Shown: positions 43,476 to 54,672 of the stretch, in pieces
Numbering within the stretch: the stretch's first letter is position 1
Layout of the letters: the number at the start of each line of letters is the position of its first letter
Origin: Misgurnus anguillicaudatus
Lineage: Eukaryota; Chordata; Actinopteri; Cypriniformes; Cobitidae
Assembly (NCBI RefSeq): GCF_027580225.2
Contig: NC_073351.2
Span: forward strand, 6,180,501 to 6,244,500
DNA: 64,000 nt
Reading direction: 5' to 3'
Made by a program: the position numbers and the translations under genes
The notes under the pieces: generated by a model
The model's database searches: none
What the model was told of the DNA's origin: nothing
What the model saw: only the letters and a program-made list of their open reading frames with translations

Positions 43476-43562
43476 TATCGTTAGTCCTCTGACGGAGCCC
43501 TGGAAGAGGGTGACGTGGAGGCTGCTGCAAAGCACACAGGCCTTCGTTATTATTCGGTGTCA
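43476..43562 (-). pseudogene. Exon-like segment (duplicated series)
   Basis: 87 bp; acceptor TCTGTATTTTCTAG, donor GTAAGA. Open frame TPNNNEGLCALQQPPRHPLP. Internal sequence CAGCCTCCACGTCACCC resembles CAGCCTTCTCTAGCCCACCC of 44170-44111. Confidence 0.4.
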
Positions 43563-44110
43563 CTAGAAAATACAGAAAAACGAAATTATTGGAGTGAACA
43601 GTAAGTCAAGTTTATCACAATTAGATAAACTAATGTCAGTGGGCTGAGTAATTGCCACACATTTCTACACACACACACACACACGTGTCAGTGTTTTCAT
43701 TGTCTGCGTTTTAAATGGCTTACAGTCAGGAAAGCCTTCAGTTCTCTGATATTAACCGCAGTCTCTTGGAAAGACAGAAAACCTTGGTTTACCTGGAACA
43801 TCAAACTATGGTATGTGCTGTGGACTTGTGGAGTACATTGTGTCTGCTTGAATTTAGGGACCTGATGCATTTTACTATATAGGGTACACTTACCTTCACT
43901 CTACAATGATGTGGGATGGGCTGGAGGAGTTAAACAAGGGGTGGGAGGGTTAGCCAGCTTTCTTCTTACTGACACTTCAAGAAGATTAAAAAAGGTTACA
44001 ACAGAAAGATGATCAAAAAGGCACATCAACCATAAGATTTGCACCTTAGATATCTACATCTGATATTCGCTGTATGAGAAGTGCAGCATTATACACATAA
44101 AATGTCTTAC

Positions 44111-44170
44111 TAGGCTTGCTCCTTTGATGGAAACTTGGGTGGGCTAGAGAAGGCTGCTTCCTTTTTGTCA
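44111..44170 (-). pseudogene. Exon-like segment (duplicated series)
   Basis: 60 bp; acceptor ATGACAG, donor GTAAGA. Open frame TKRKQPSLAHPSFHQRSKP. Same start and end phase as 43562-43476. Confidence 0.4.
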
Positions 44171-44273
44171 CTGTCATGGCCATTTAAAAACAAGGATTAA
44201 AATTCGAAAAATGTTTAAACACAAATATTACAAATTCTTATCAGGCATAATTAAAGTATGAGCATGTAATTAA

Positions 44274-45098
44274 AGGGAGAGTTCACCCAAAAATGAAAAC
44301 AATGTAATCAATGACTCACGAGTTTGGAACGACATGAGGGTAAGACCTCCGTTCATCTTCGAAACACAGTTTAAGATATTTTAGATTTAGTCTGAGAGCT
44401 TTCTGACCCTCCATTGAAAATCTATGCACAGTATACTGTCCAGGAACAGAGAGGTAATAAAAAAACATCATCAAAGTAGCCATTTGACATCAGTGGGTCA
44501 GTTAAAATGTTTTGAACATCGAAAATACATTTTGGTCCAAAAATAACAAAATTACGACATCATTCAGCATTGTCTTCTCTTCCGGTTCTGTTTTGAACGC
44601 GCACGAGACTAAAGTCACATGACTGCAGTGACGCAGCTGACGTACAACGTGGCTGATGTGTTATTAGGTGCGTCCCCGCTTTTTTTTTGTGCGCCCGAGC
44701 TTCGTTTACAGTCTGAGGGAGACGAATGCTGTAAATGTGAAAAAAATTCACAAACATATCTGAGGATAACACGCCATCTGCGTCACAAGACTTTAGTCAG
44801 ACACATGCGCTACACAATAGACATGGAAGAGAATGCTGAATAAATTTGTCATTTTTGGACCAAGATGTGTTTTGGATGCTTCGGCACATTCTGGCTGACC
44901 CATTGATGTCAAATGGCAACTTTGATTATGTTTTTTATTATCTTTCTGGACATGGAGAGTGTGCCGTGCATGGATTTTCAATGTGGGGTCGGAAGGCTCT
45001 CGGACTAAACATAAAACATCGGAGGTCTTACAAGTTTGGAACGACATGAGGGTGAGTCCTTAATGACATTATTTTTCATTTTTGGGTGAACTATCCCT
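44274..45098. mobile_element. TTAA-flanked inverted-repeat element (Angel-like)
   Basis: Ends AGGGAGAGTTCACCCAAAAA and, inverted, AGGGATAGTTCACCCAAAAA, with TTAA on each side (44270-44273 and 45099-45102). Length 825 bp. Subterminal AGTTTGGAACGACATGAGGG is also mirrored. This is a very common type in zebrafish-like genomes. No coding gene. Confidence 0.85.
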
Positions 45099-45112
45099 TT
45101 AATTTTCTAATG

Positions 45113-45865
45113 GACATATGGAAACTTAAGGAACACGCTGACTTTTTGGGATTTTAGCTCATTCACAGTAACCCCCAGAGTTAGATAAGTGCATACATAC
45201 CCCTTCATCTCTGTGCGTGCCGTAACTCTGTCTGACGCACCCACCGCTAGCCTATCTGAGCATAAAGACTTGAAGTAAATGGCTCCAGCTAGCATGCTGC
45301 TCCCAATAAGTGACAAAATAACGGCAACATTTTCCTATTTATGTGTTGTGATTTGTTTAGTCACACCGTGCACAAACAACAAGGTCATGACACAGCCATC
45401 TCTTAACAGTACACATACTGGGAACCATACTCTCAGAAGGCGAAGCACTTGCCACTCGGGGGGAGTAACTGCACAACTCTGACCGAACTCTCTGCTCCTC
45501 ACCGGGGGTTTCTCAGGTGCTGCTAGCAAATCACTGCACCCAAGTAGCCGGGCTTCGCCCTCTGAGAATATAGTTCCCCGTATGCACATGATCAATAGAT
45601 GGCTGTGTCTCACATGACCTTGTTATTTGTACATGTTGTGACTATACAAATCACAACATATAAATAGGAAAAAGTTGGAATTATTTTGTCACTTATTGGG
45701 AGCAGCATGCTAGCTGGAGCCATTTACTTCAAGTCATTGTGCAAAGCTAAGCTAGCGGTGGGTGCATCAGACAGAGTTACGGCACGCACAGAGATGAAAG
45801 GAGTATGTATGCACTTATCTAACTATGGGGATACAGTGAATAAGATAAAAAAATAAGCCTTTAAG
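45113..45865. repeat. Large palindrome (foldback element), ~320-bp arms
   Basis: The left arm (about 45165-45465) and right arm (about 45535-45855) are near-complements. They share CCACCGCTAGC, GGAGCCATTTACTTCAAGTC and its complement, CTAGCATGCTGCTCCCAATA, and CACAACATATAAATAGGAAA. The loop of roughly 70-100 bp is GC-rich. It lies directly after the Angel-like element. Transposon ends were not resolved. Confidence 0.8.
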
Positions 45866-46270
45866 GTCAAAATAGTTAATTCAACTTGCCAACTGTTATG
45901 TTGTTTCCAGCCATAGGTAGGAGGGAAGGGGGAGGAGGTTTTTTTGGAAGGTTTGTTGTGCGTTTTCTTCTTTTTCGCCTGTGATGTTTGTGGTGCATTT
46001 TGGGTGTCTGATGAAGGGCACGATGCAGGGGATGATGGTGGTGATGGTGATCTAAGTCAGGATGGTCTGTAAATGAAAAGTTTTTACAAAGATTAGTTTT
46101 CATATTGATCACATCGAACATAGAAAGTACAATGAGTAACATCAGAACAACATAGCCCCCCACTCTCACTTGTCTCATGTAGTATTCAACAAGAGTATTG
46201 TTTTCATCCTTTAGATGGGTTGGGTGATGTCCTCTTGAAAAAACTTTGGAGTATTTTGTATGAGTCTTTA

Positions 46271-46679
46271 TAGACCCTTTTACTCTTTGTACACAATGAT
46301 GATGTGGCAACGTAGGTGCACGCAGTTTGGCAACGGAAGTATGGTAAGAATCAGCAGTGAAGTAACACAGACAAAGTTATTTTAAAAAGTTGACTTATCA
46401 ACTTTTTCAACACATCTACCAGATCCGTGTACTATAGTGGAGTGGATAGAAGACATTAGCAGATGGCCAAATATAAAGTGGCCAGATACATATATACGTA
46501 TATTAGTATATTATATTAGTGCAACCAAACGCAACAACCAGACATTTTGATACTGGGAAACCGTTTTAATAAACTTTCTGAGTTGCTAACAGGTTAGAGA
46601 ACCACTAGGGAACAACAACACTTCCGTGGCCGAAATGCGCGCGCAAGCTATTTGATCACGTGGGCTGTAAAAGGTTCTG
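46271..46679. mobile_element. TA-flanked MITE copy B, uninterrupted
   Basis: Left end TAGACCCTTTTACTC; the right end GTAAAAGGTTCT is slightly diverged. About 409 bp and nearly identical to copy A apart from A's insertion. It appears to sit within an exon-like segment of the minus-strand candidate gene. Confidence 0.75.
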
Positions 46680-46708
46680 GAGGCCACCAAGCCATGCCTT
46701 CATCGTAT

Positions 46709-47174
46709 TTACCTGAGTGAAAAAAACAGAAAAGACATTTTATTTTGCCTAAATTACAAAGGTTAAATAAAGGCTCTATTTTATGAATAGATGTGTGTCC
46801 AAAAACACTTACTTCCTATCACTTTATTACTTAATAACCACTTTGTCTGACTGTCTACAGTGGGTGTGCACTTGTACTAAACTAGCTCTTTGATTGACAG
46901 GTCTACTTTTAACGTTACCATAAAAACGCACAACAAGAGCTGCCTTTAATTTTAAACATGTCACTTAGACAAAATCATTAAAAATGCATTTAGAGTGTAA
47001 GGGGTCCATATTATAAAATGACAGATGTCATTTTTGTGTAGACAAAAGACAGTCCGTCAATTTATTACCGTTTACCTAACTGTTTACCGAACGATCCCCT
47101 CACGTCAAAAATACTGTCTAAAACAACTCACTGAAAAATATTTAATACGCGAACATATTAATAATAACTAACCA
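46709..47174. other. No gene seen
   Basis: AT-rich sequence without recognisable transposon ends or exons. Confidence 0.4.
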
Positions 47175-47273
47175 GGGGTGCGTTTCCCAAAACCATGTTG
47201 CTTATTTTCCATTGCCAACCAACTAGTTGCTAACACAACAGGTTAGCAACTATGGTTTTGGGAAACGCACCCC
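47175..47273. mobile_element. Short foldback MITE (GGGGTGCGTTTCCCAAAACC)
   Basis: GGGGTGCGTTTCCCAAAACC at 47175 is mirrored by GGTTTTGGGAAACGCACCCC ending at 47273. About 99 bp; the ends are ~25-bp inverted repeats. Non-coding. Confidence 0.85.
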
Positions 47274-47639
47274 AAGTCAACAGTTATAACAACAAACCAA
47301 GTCTAAAAACATGTAACGTTGCCTCCGACGCCAATTTCTGTCATCGGTTTATCGAAAACATTTCCACAATCATATTTAATCAACATACCTTCGCGCTTAC
47401 ACTGCCGGCTTGATGTGGACCAACAACTGCGTAGATCTAGTGAAGAAAAAAAGAGGCGCGGTCGGCATAAAGGTTGCTCGCGGTTCCTCTGCCGATCTCC
47501 GGCTGCAGACTCATCGCGCCGATCGTTTACCCACCTACTTTTATTCTGTGTGCAGGGGAAAAAACCCCAACCGACACTTTACCGCTGGTGCCCTCCAATT
47601 GCCGACGTCGGTAAGACTGAACGTGCTGTCTGGGATCTG

Positions 47640-49147
47640 TCTTTAGGCGGTGACTGCACTTCCTGCGAGAAACCTGACAATTCTCCAGGTCCCATGTAAA
47701 TGCAGTTTTCTGCACAGCACAGGGGCGGAGTGGGACCAAAAAATCTATCGGGAAATTTCGTATACCACCGGCCCTCCGTGGTAAAAAAATGTCTCGTAGC
47801 CTATAGTAAAACTAGGGTAATACAAATTGTAATCAATTTGCCCAAAAAAAAAAAAAAATTTCATAATATTAATAAAATCATTAAATCATGGCTAATTTTC
47901 CTAAATGAGTAACTATACAAAATGATACCTAGTTGAAAGACGGAGATGCGCACCTCAATCAGCTATTACATAACAGAGCGAGACCAGAGATGAATGTGCT
48001 CATAAACGGAGTAATATGGAATAATTTGTGCATCTTTGAATAACTGTAAGAATATTTCCTTTAAATATAATTTTTGTCATATAAAGTTTTGAGAGATAAT
48101 AATGTTTTTTCCACGGTTATTGCTTATTTATTTTAACGTGTTTGGCGCATTACCTCAGAGTTAATTTCAGTAATATTGCTTTTTTCCCGCTAATAATAAT
48201 ACAATTTACATGCCAATCCTGCTTCCTTGTCTTTTTATTCATTTCATTATGCTGTTATGTTAAGTTATGTGGATATTTAATGGCATATGAGACGTTCATT
48301 GCCGTTATATTATCTCGTCTAATATTCAAATCATATCTGGAATAATGTGTGCATCTTTGAATAACTGTAAGAATACAGTTCATTTGAAAATAATTTTTGT
48401 CAAAGTTTTGAGAAATAATAATGTTTTGAGTATATTTATATATTTCAGTTGAATACTCTCGTCTATTAATATGGAAATCTAATAGAAATCTAATAGTAGG
48501 AATTATAAAATGTGATACTGCAAAGTTACCCTTCTAAATTTTATTTATGATATATAGCCATATGGAGATAAACCTTTGCAAATGTGCTGATTTTATCCAT
48601 TCAAGTACTGACCACCAGGCTAGAGATTTTAAACATCCTTAATCCACACTTTCTATCAAATAGTCTCCGCTTGATGGATCAATCCGACCGCGTATGTACT
48701 GAAATAAACAGGTATTCGGTGACGCGGCTTTTCACATCAAAGGCCGACAGGCTATGGCAATTTGGAGAGGGGCCGTTCAATAATCCCCCTATATTTAAAA
48801 AAAATCCTAAACATGGTTGAACCTGGCGAACAGGTTGAGCACTTTTATATAGCCTACTGTGTTGAGCAAAGAGGCTGCACAGTTTGACCAGCGGGAAGCG
48901 GCCGCACATCAGGCCGCCAGACGGGGTTGCTATATAACTTGCAATGTTGTTATCCATTATCAGACGGCCCTCGCAGCCTCAAAACACTACCAGGCCATTG
49001 GGAAATGTCCCGACTCTACCGATTGCCACTCCACTACTGGCATAGCAGGTTTATTAATTTGCATGTAAACAAATACAAACAGGTTTCTAATAATAAGTAG
49101 ATTTTTAATAGTTATTCGCTTATTCGGTGCATGTATACGCACTCAGC
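47640..49147. mobile_element. GCGTTTACATGCACA-family fragment, split by a hAT
   Basis: TTCTCCAGGTCCCATGTAAA (47680-47700) and the part from GGTTTATTAATTTGCATG (49048) to GCATGTATACGCACTCAG (49147) match the right end of the 60445-62893 copy. The hAT at 47720-49039 separates them. The left extent is uncertain. Confidence 0.6.
47720..49039. mobile_element. Non-autonomous hAT with near-perfect 8-bp duplication
   Basis: Ends CAGGGGCGGAGTGGGACC and, inverted, CAGTAGTGGAGTGGCAATCGG; both continue into a similar TCGGGA-containing stretch. Flanks are GCACAGCA (47712-47719) and GCATAGCA (49040-49047), one mismatch. The empty site is visible near 62790 (GACTGCATAGCCGG). 1320 bp, no transposase. Confidence 0.82.
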
Positions 49148-49215
49148 AAGACACTTAAAAGTAAGAAATTTGTACAAATATGACATTTAACTTCAATTAA
49201 ACATTCCTTTTTCAG

Positions 49216-49442
49216 ATGCTCAAAAACAGACCAAGAGACCGTGGAGTGTGGAGGAAAAGAGTGCAGTGGACAGAAGGATGGGCAAATTCATAGCTGTGAG
49301 ACGAGTGCCTGGGAAAGAAGCCTGCACATTGTGCATCACACAGGAGTCCCCAGCACTGAAAAAACGCACCTGGAAAGATGTCAAATATTACGTTTACAAT
49401 GAGATAGTTAAAGTCAGGAAACGGCTGTTTCAAAATCTTTAA
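49216..49442 (+). CDS. Intact C-terminal exon, KRPWS...PGKxxCxxC type domain
   Basis: Acceptor CCTTTTTCAG, then open codons from TKRPWSVEEKSAVDRRMG through VPGKEACTLC and RTWKDVKYYVYNEIV to TAA (49440-49442). The WSVEE start is Myb/SANT-like and the CTLC pair may bind zinc. Such a C-terminal domain is common in uncharacterised fish proteins, often of transposon ancestry. Upstream exons were not found adjacent; the exon at 23944-24048 is phase-compatible. A 74-bp tandem duplication follows. Function unknown. Confidence 0.6.
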
Positions 49443-49555
49443 GAATGCTGTTAAGAGTGTCGCAGCTTCATAAAGATTTAGTTAAAGTCAAGAAACGGTG
49501 GTTTCAAAATCTTTAAGAATGCTGTTAAGAGTGTCGCAGCTTCAAAAAGATTTTC
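49408..49555 (+). repeat. 74-bp tandem duplication across the stop codon
   Basis: TTAAAGTCAGGAAACGG at 49408 recurs as TTAAAGTCAAGAAACGG at 49482. The unit covers the last codons, the TAA and ~40 bases of 3' sequence of the exon. The second copy lies wholly in the 3' untranslated region. Confidence 0.85.
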
Positions 49556-49919
49556 TATGGTAGTTCTGTCAGTGTTCAGCACCAGTTGTAGCATTTAAAA
49601 ATGTTCATTTACCTATGCACAATTTGCACTGTAAAGGACATGTTTTCTTGAATTTCTTAAATTTCCCATGTTGCATTTTTAAAAGAAATAGATTTTACAT
49701 ACTGTGAGCCAAACGTGGCACTTGAGACGCAATACACTATTGTCTTGGTTAAAGACCAATCTTATTTCTTTTATTTGCAAGCTGATATTTGTATTTTATT
49801 GATGATCAAAGCAGCTGCTACTGTTTTATTGTAAGCCCTCAATTGGCTTTAAGAAAAAATATATAAATACAAATGCTTAAAACATTTTGTTCTAGTTTGT
49901 GGTGTTCAATTTACCTAAT

Positions 49920-50045
49920 TAGGAGGCATGGAAGCGCAGCTAGAATGTCCCGGGTTCGATTCCCACCTAGGCGGGGTTTTCCTGTTGAGTTCGCATGCTC
50001 TCAACGTGTCTGTGTAGGTTTCCTTCGGTTTCCCCAGGGGCGTTA
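49920..50045 (+). mobile_element. tRNA-derived SINE fragment (DANA-like)
   Basis: Contains a Pol III B-box, GGTTCGATTCC (49953-49963), then GAGTTCGCATGCTCTC and GTGTCTGTGTAGGTTTCC, the order seen in the DANA family of zebrafish. The A-box side is poorly preserved and the 3' part is truncated. Confidence 0.6.
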
Positions 50046-51109
50046 CTATCGTTAAGCGGTGTTTATGGGCACGGGCCAATCAGGGGCCTGCCCAACTGGA
50101 AAATTTTGATTGACAGTCGGGGGCCCCATCACATATTCATTACTATTGGCTTTTCCCAGGCTTTCCAGAACTGAAGCCGCTATAAATTATAATGTGGTTA
50201 ATGAATCCTCAAGCCAGGCGATTCTGACCATCTTCCTGGCTCCACATCTCACCACCCACTGCTCCTTACAGGTCATCCCAGCAGCATTGAAGGATAGGTC
50301 AAGTGCAGAGGACGAATTTGGTTGTATAAAGACAAAGCACCTTCACCTTTTAGATTTGATGTTCCTCCCGTTTCTTTCAAGCACTTCCACTGAGTGGGGA
50401 GGGGGGATTCCACCACAGACCTCCCAAAAATGCAAATGAACAGTATTGATAAGAATAAAGTTTTTCAGAAATGTAGCCTACATTAAAATCACGAAACAGT
50501 TATTCTACGATAAATACTCATTCAAACAAAACATTTGTAACTCACACTCAACTTCATACAATTCTATGTACTGGTCATGTAGGCAATCCTTGGGGGACCC
50601 ATGCAGTGCCTCTGGACTGCACTTTGTGAACCACTGTTCTACACGTTCTATAGACATTTTAATCACTTGATGTATCAAATACAGATAATTAGAATTAGTT
50701 TTATTTGATCTCAGATGATGTCCTTTTATAGAGGAAAAAGGAAAAGTGGTGGACTTTAAACTGGTTACACACACCTAAATGTTGATCCATTATGTGATTC
50801 TGATACATCACAGTTCTGTTGAATGGACTATATTGCCAGAGATTCTAAAAAGAAAGGGCCTATAGTTTTATGAAGTTCAATGTGCCCAGTCGAGTTCACA
50901 TTTCAACAGATAACCTGTTAGCCTACAGCACTTTAAAGCTAAATGACACTTGAAATGTATTTGAAAGCTGGCCAAAGCTTGACACTTTGCACTTTTTAGT
51001 TGCTAAAGTTTTTATTTTTGCATAATTGCATAAAGTAATATCAAACTACATTTAATTTGTTGTGTTTCTTTTCTTTAAAATTGTATATCTCTATCACATA
51101 GGCAAAAGT
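50046..51109. other. No gene recognised
   Basis: A GC-rich patch at 50060-50420 has a 109-codon open frame that I do not recognise. TGCACTTTGTGAACCACTG near 50615 resembles a hAT terminus. The remainder is AT-rich. Confidence 0.35.
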
Positions 51110-51440
51110 AAACTACATTTATATACTGTGAATCATTTTTAAAATCGAGAATCGGTTTTTGAATCGAAAATCGATTTTGAATCGCGAAATTTTCTGAATC
51201 GTGCACCCCTATTGATTATTGTAATTGGAGCATGTTGATGATATCAAAACACAGTGATTCAGCTGTACTCAATACATTGATAGCAGCACATCATCTAAGA
51301 TTCAAAGTCTTTGTGTAAAAAGTACTCCCCATTAAAAATTCTAATTCATACACTAAATGTACAAAAGTACTGTAGCAATTTATCAACTCAATCACTCAAA
51401 ACATTAGACATAAAATCAAGCACTGATGTCCTAGTTACAT
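51110..51440. mobile_element. hAT relics
   Basis: GAATCGTGCACCCCTA at 51197-51212 is a common fish hAT right terminus (as TAGGGGTGCACGATTC inverted), preceded by AATCG-rich subterminal repeats. Further on, TGTACAAAAGTACTG near 51358 matches the relic at 24.1 kb. No complete element. Confidence 0.45.
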
Positions 51441-51966
51441 CCTAGTCATGCAGTTTGCATTCAGAAAAAAAACAAATAGGTCCATAAAGACATGGTTGGT
51501 TAAGTTTGCTGTGGGAGTAAAGCTTGCTGTGGAACTTGTCTTTTTTTGAGACTTTGGTCATTATGTTTTCTGTCCGTAATATACAAAGTGCCAAAAGATT
51601 TCCAATGATGTATTGGGCTGAGCGGGTGCCTTTGGAGGCTTAATGCTGGAGGATTTGGCATTACCTTATCAACTATAGATAACTTAACCGTGAATTATGT
51701 TGACATGTTTTACTGTTCTGAAACAGACTGGGAAGAACACAGCAGACAGCTTCAGAGAAAGCTTTTTGGAGTGGGAGGCTGTGAGGAGCATTTTGTCTGT
51801 CCTGCATGCACCCAGACATGCTTGCTGTTTCTGTGGACGGAAATCCCAGCACTACCGCTTTAAGAATGCAGCAAGGTACTTACAACATGTGTGTCATTTG
51901 CAGTGTTGTTAAAGTAACCTTTGCTTCGTCATATTGTATTACAATGTGTACCTTTTTTTAATTTAG

Positions 51967-52060
51967 ATCTGAAGAACAAGCCTTATTTGATGGCATCTTC
52001 ATTGCAAACGATGATGAAGTAGAGAGATTTGTGGATTACATTCATTCTACCACTAAACAT
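51967..52060 (+). pseudogene. KDZ-like gene, intact small exon
   Basis: Acceptor TTTAATTTAG and donor GTAAAG. It joins in phase to 51727-51875 and encodes SEEQALFDGIFIANDDEVER and VDYIHSTTKH without lesions. Confidence 0.6.
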
Positions 52061-52162
52061 GTAAAGTTGTTGTATAATATTTCTAAAACCAACACCAACA
52101 ACATCTTGCAGTTGACATTGTTTGTCCTGACTATTTATATCAACCTTTTTCCATGTTGTAGG

Positions 52163-52489
52163 TTTCTGGAAGAGGCGTCTGTGAAGGGGAGTGGTCACCT
52201 GTCAGGGAAACGTCTCAGAGATCCTCAAGTAAAATTGATGAGGAGGGAGTTGAGGGATTTTTTCTCGGCGCTCTTAATATGTTCAGGGGAGAAATGCTTA
52301 TCCCCTCTATCTGCACAACAAGCTGGCAAATACACCAATAAGCTTTTTTGCCATGGATGTAACCTGCAAGTACTGTACTGGCCCTACCTCAACAAAGTGA
52401 CAAAAAGCTGCCCGGAGCTCCAGCACCTTCTGAGCATGAAACCATTCCTCTCAGTGTTTCATGCCAAAGCCAATGATTTTAAATGCGAG
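52163..52489 (+). pseudogene. KDZ-like gene, core exon with frame changes
   Basis: Acceptor ATGTTGTAG. The first frame reads VSGRGVCEGEWSPVRETSQR to GALNMFRGEM and stops (TAA). A second frame carries AMDVTCKY and a third PYLNKVTKSCPELQHLLSMK to AKANDFKCE before donor GTAAGA. At least two small indels. Confidence 0.65.
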
Positions 52490-52839
52490 GTAAGAAAACA
52501 TTACCATGTCATTGACTGTCACTTAACACCTGCAAAGGTATGTTGGCAGCTTTTAAGTATTTTCTTCAATAGGTTAGGTCACAGCTGCAGTCGTAAAACT
52601 GGTGCTCATACTAGGATGTTGGACAGCAGTGTTGAGATAACCAACTACTGTCCTCCTGACACTGTTGGTATGTTCTTTATTCTGTCTCTATTAGTTCATT
52701 ATGTTTATAGATTCTAAATAATTAGCATGTAAATTACATCTTTTTGGGACAGAATAACCCATGTTGATAATCCATGTTGAATAATCCAGAATAATCCATG
52801 TTGCACACTTTGATAGGGTAGAACTTTTTTGAAAAAATA

Positions 52840-53238
52840 TGGTGTACTACTTTAACAGAGATTTCCTTGAAGAGCTAAACCACTCACAGGGTGATTACTT
52901 GGATGACCAGGAAACGGCACCAGCACCACCACGATCTTCCTCAGACTGGTCTACTCGAAAAAGTCTTCTCTCAGAGAGGTGGGAGAAAGAGAGAACCTGT
53001 CCGGTGAATATCATGGTGGCACAACAAAATGAGACAACTCAGATCTGCTAACATTGTGGCAGCAGTCCAGCTGCTGTCCGTTGTCGTGACTGCCGACCAC
53101 AACCATTCTTCTGTACTAATTGTGATGTCAGTATATAACAAAACCAGGTGTTCCACTATAGGGATGCAACAATAGCTGGATTCTTTCAGCCATTGCCTTC
53201 GACAACCTGTGTCGTGGAGAAGGCTCTTTCCCAGAGTG
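52840..53238 (+). pseudogene. KDZ-like N-terminal zinc-binding exon, misplaced
   Basis: Encodes YYFNRDFLEEL, RWEKERTCPVNIMVAQQ, then, after TAA, HCGSSPAAVRCRDCRPQPFF with Cys/His spacing of the KDZ zinc region, another stop, and DATIAGFFQPLPSTTCVVEK to donor GTAAGC (53239). In related proteins this precedes the blocks encoded at 51.7-52.5 kb. Confidence 0.65.
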
Positions 53239-53272
53239 GTAAGCTGTCTTTCTTTTTTTATAGTCCCATTTA

Positions 53273-53452
53273 GGGCTGCACAATTGTTGCAATTGTAATT
53301 GCAATATGATCCAACGTAACTGCCTACTGGTAAAATCTGTGTATAATCATGCATAGGTACATTTGTGACATTTGACTTATATTGATTTATATTCACGTCA
53401 TCCTCCTTAACTGGGCAACTTCTGGTTCGTAGGTGTGCGTAGTGCGTGAATG
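53273..53452. mobile_element. Small hAT-like insert (AGGGCTGCACAATTG)
   Basis: TTAGGGCTGCACAATTG is a typical hAT left terminus. TCCCATTT precedes it (53265-53272) and recurs at 53453-53460, which could be an 8-bp target duplication. The right terminus is not a good inverted match, so this is tentative. Confidence 0.35.
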
Positions 53453-54672
53453 ATCCCATTTAGGGCTGCTCTGAGCTCCAGGACCTTCTAAACATGAAAC
53501 CATTCCTCTCAGTGTTTCATGCCAAACGCAATGATTTTAAATGCGAGTGAAGAAAACATTACCATGTCATTGACTGTCACTAAACACCTGCAAAGATATG
53601 TTGGCAGTATTTTTTTCAATAGGTTAAATGGAGTTGATCTTACCAGCTAGGGGCCGGATTGACACTTGGGGAGGAGGTTGAGCAGTGTAACGCCTTCCTC
53701 TCTAGGATTGCTGTGACCACGAAGCACATGTCCAAACCAGGTAGGGTAACCACACACTGCACTACATAGATTGAAATTGTTTAAAGAAAATTGTAGCCAG
53801 TAAGGGACATATGTGGTACAACACAGATTAGTGGGGTTTTTTTTGTGTCTTTTTTGCAGGATGTACATACATGCTTACACTAATGGCCATGCGCTGGAAT
53901 CAGCAAAAGTTTACAGTAATAACTTGGCTACCTCACTTGCCTGCAGATATCAGAAGGTAGAGATGAGTATTGTTATTTTTTATATTGTAAATACCTTCTA
54001 TTGTATATTTTTGTAGGTATAACATTTGTCTTCTTTCGTTTCCTTTTTTCGTTATCTGAAGGCCACAAAATGTCTGGAAAGCCAACTTCAGGACCTGGAA
54101 AGCATGAGAATCCAGCTGGCAGTGAAACAGGTTGAAATTGAGGGCTGGGTCACTGATATTAAGGAGTGGGCAGAAGGTGAGAGAGTTATACTATTACTTC
54201 GATGTCTCAGTTCTGCAGAATAATGAGAGACATGCTTCTGCAAGTAATTACTGTTTTAAAATGAAATCACACATACACTGTTTTCTTGGTCATGTACTTA
54301 TGCAATTAAAATGCCAAATTTTAGTATGTAGTGCATGCACACTGGAAATCATGTCAAAACAAAGTGCCCTGAAAGTACCTGAATGGTGCACAGTCCAAAA
54401 GTTGGATCATTGGACATTTATTGCAGTTAGCAGATCCCATCTTGGCTATGTTGTCATTTTCTTTGGTACCCTGTTAGATACTTCCTATACACGCTTATAA
54501 ATATGTAATTATTATGGAGACTCACCTGTCCTTCCTCCAGGATTTTTTATAAAGAAAAATAAAAAAGAAGAAAAGATGACTTACCTGTGGCGTTCTGTGT
54601 TGCATTGAGACTTCAAATTCAGTTACTGCCATGAAAATGTAAGTGAAATGTTTTAACTTCTTTTCTTCTCAG

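Larger units (their letters stand above)
41361..46708 (-). pseudogene. Candidate multi-exon minus-strand gene, identity unknown
   Basis: Exon-like segments with splice sites lie in order on the minus strand. They are ~46708-46674 with 46270-~46160, separated by a MITE (KYDEGMAWWPP; KTHTKYSKVFSRGHH); 46066-~45895 (His-rich, HRRKRRKRTTN); then 44170-44111, 43562-43476 and 41438-41361. The last three all start with TG and the two internal ones end with A, so consecutive joins give ATG in a consistent phase. The last contains a stop (TGCTCTCCTTAA). Proline- and basic-rich composition; no domain recognised. Introns hold MITEs and a large palindrome. Could be a fragment of a host gene or a chance set of sites. 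Low certainty. Confidence 0.35.

Noticed and set aside
45876..46310. A single 144-codon minus-strand gene
   Set aside because: The frame runs through a strong acceptor at 46067 and into a MITE at 46271; treated instead as separate exon-like segments.
49945..49970. A tRNA gene (GGTTCGATTCC B-box)
   Set aside because: No cloverleaf can be folded around it, and the downstream sequence matches a tRNA-derived SINE.
50110..50439. 109-codon open frame
   Set aside because: No domain recognised and the surroundings are repeat-like; insufficient support.
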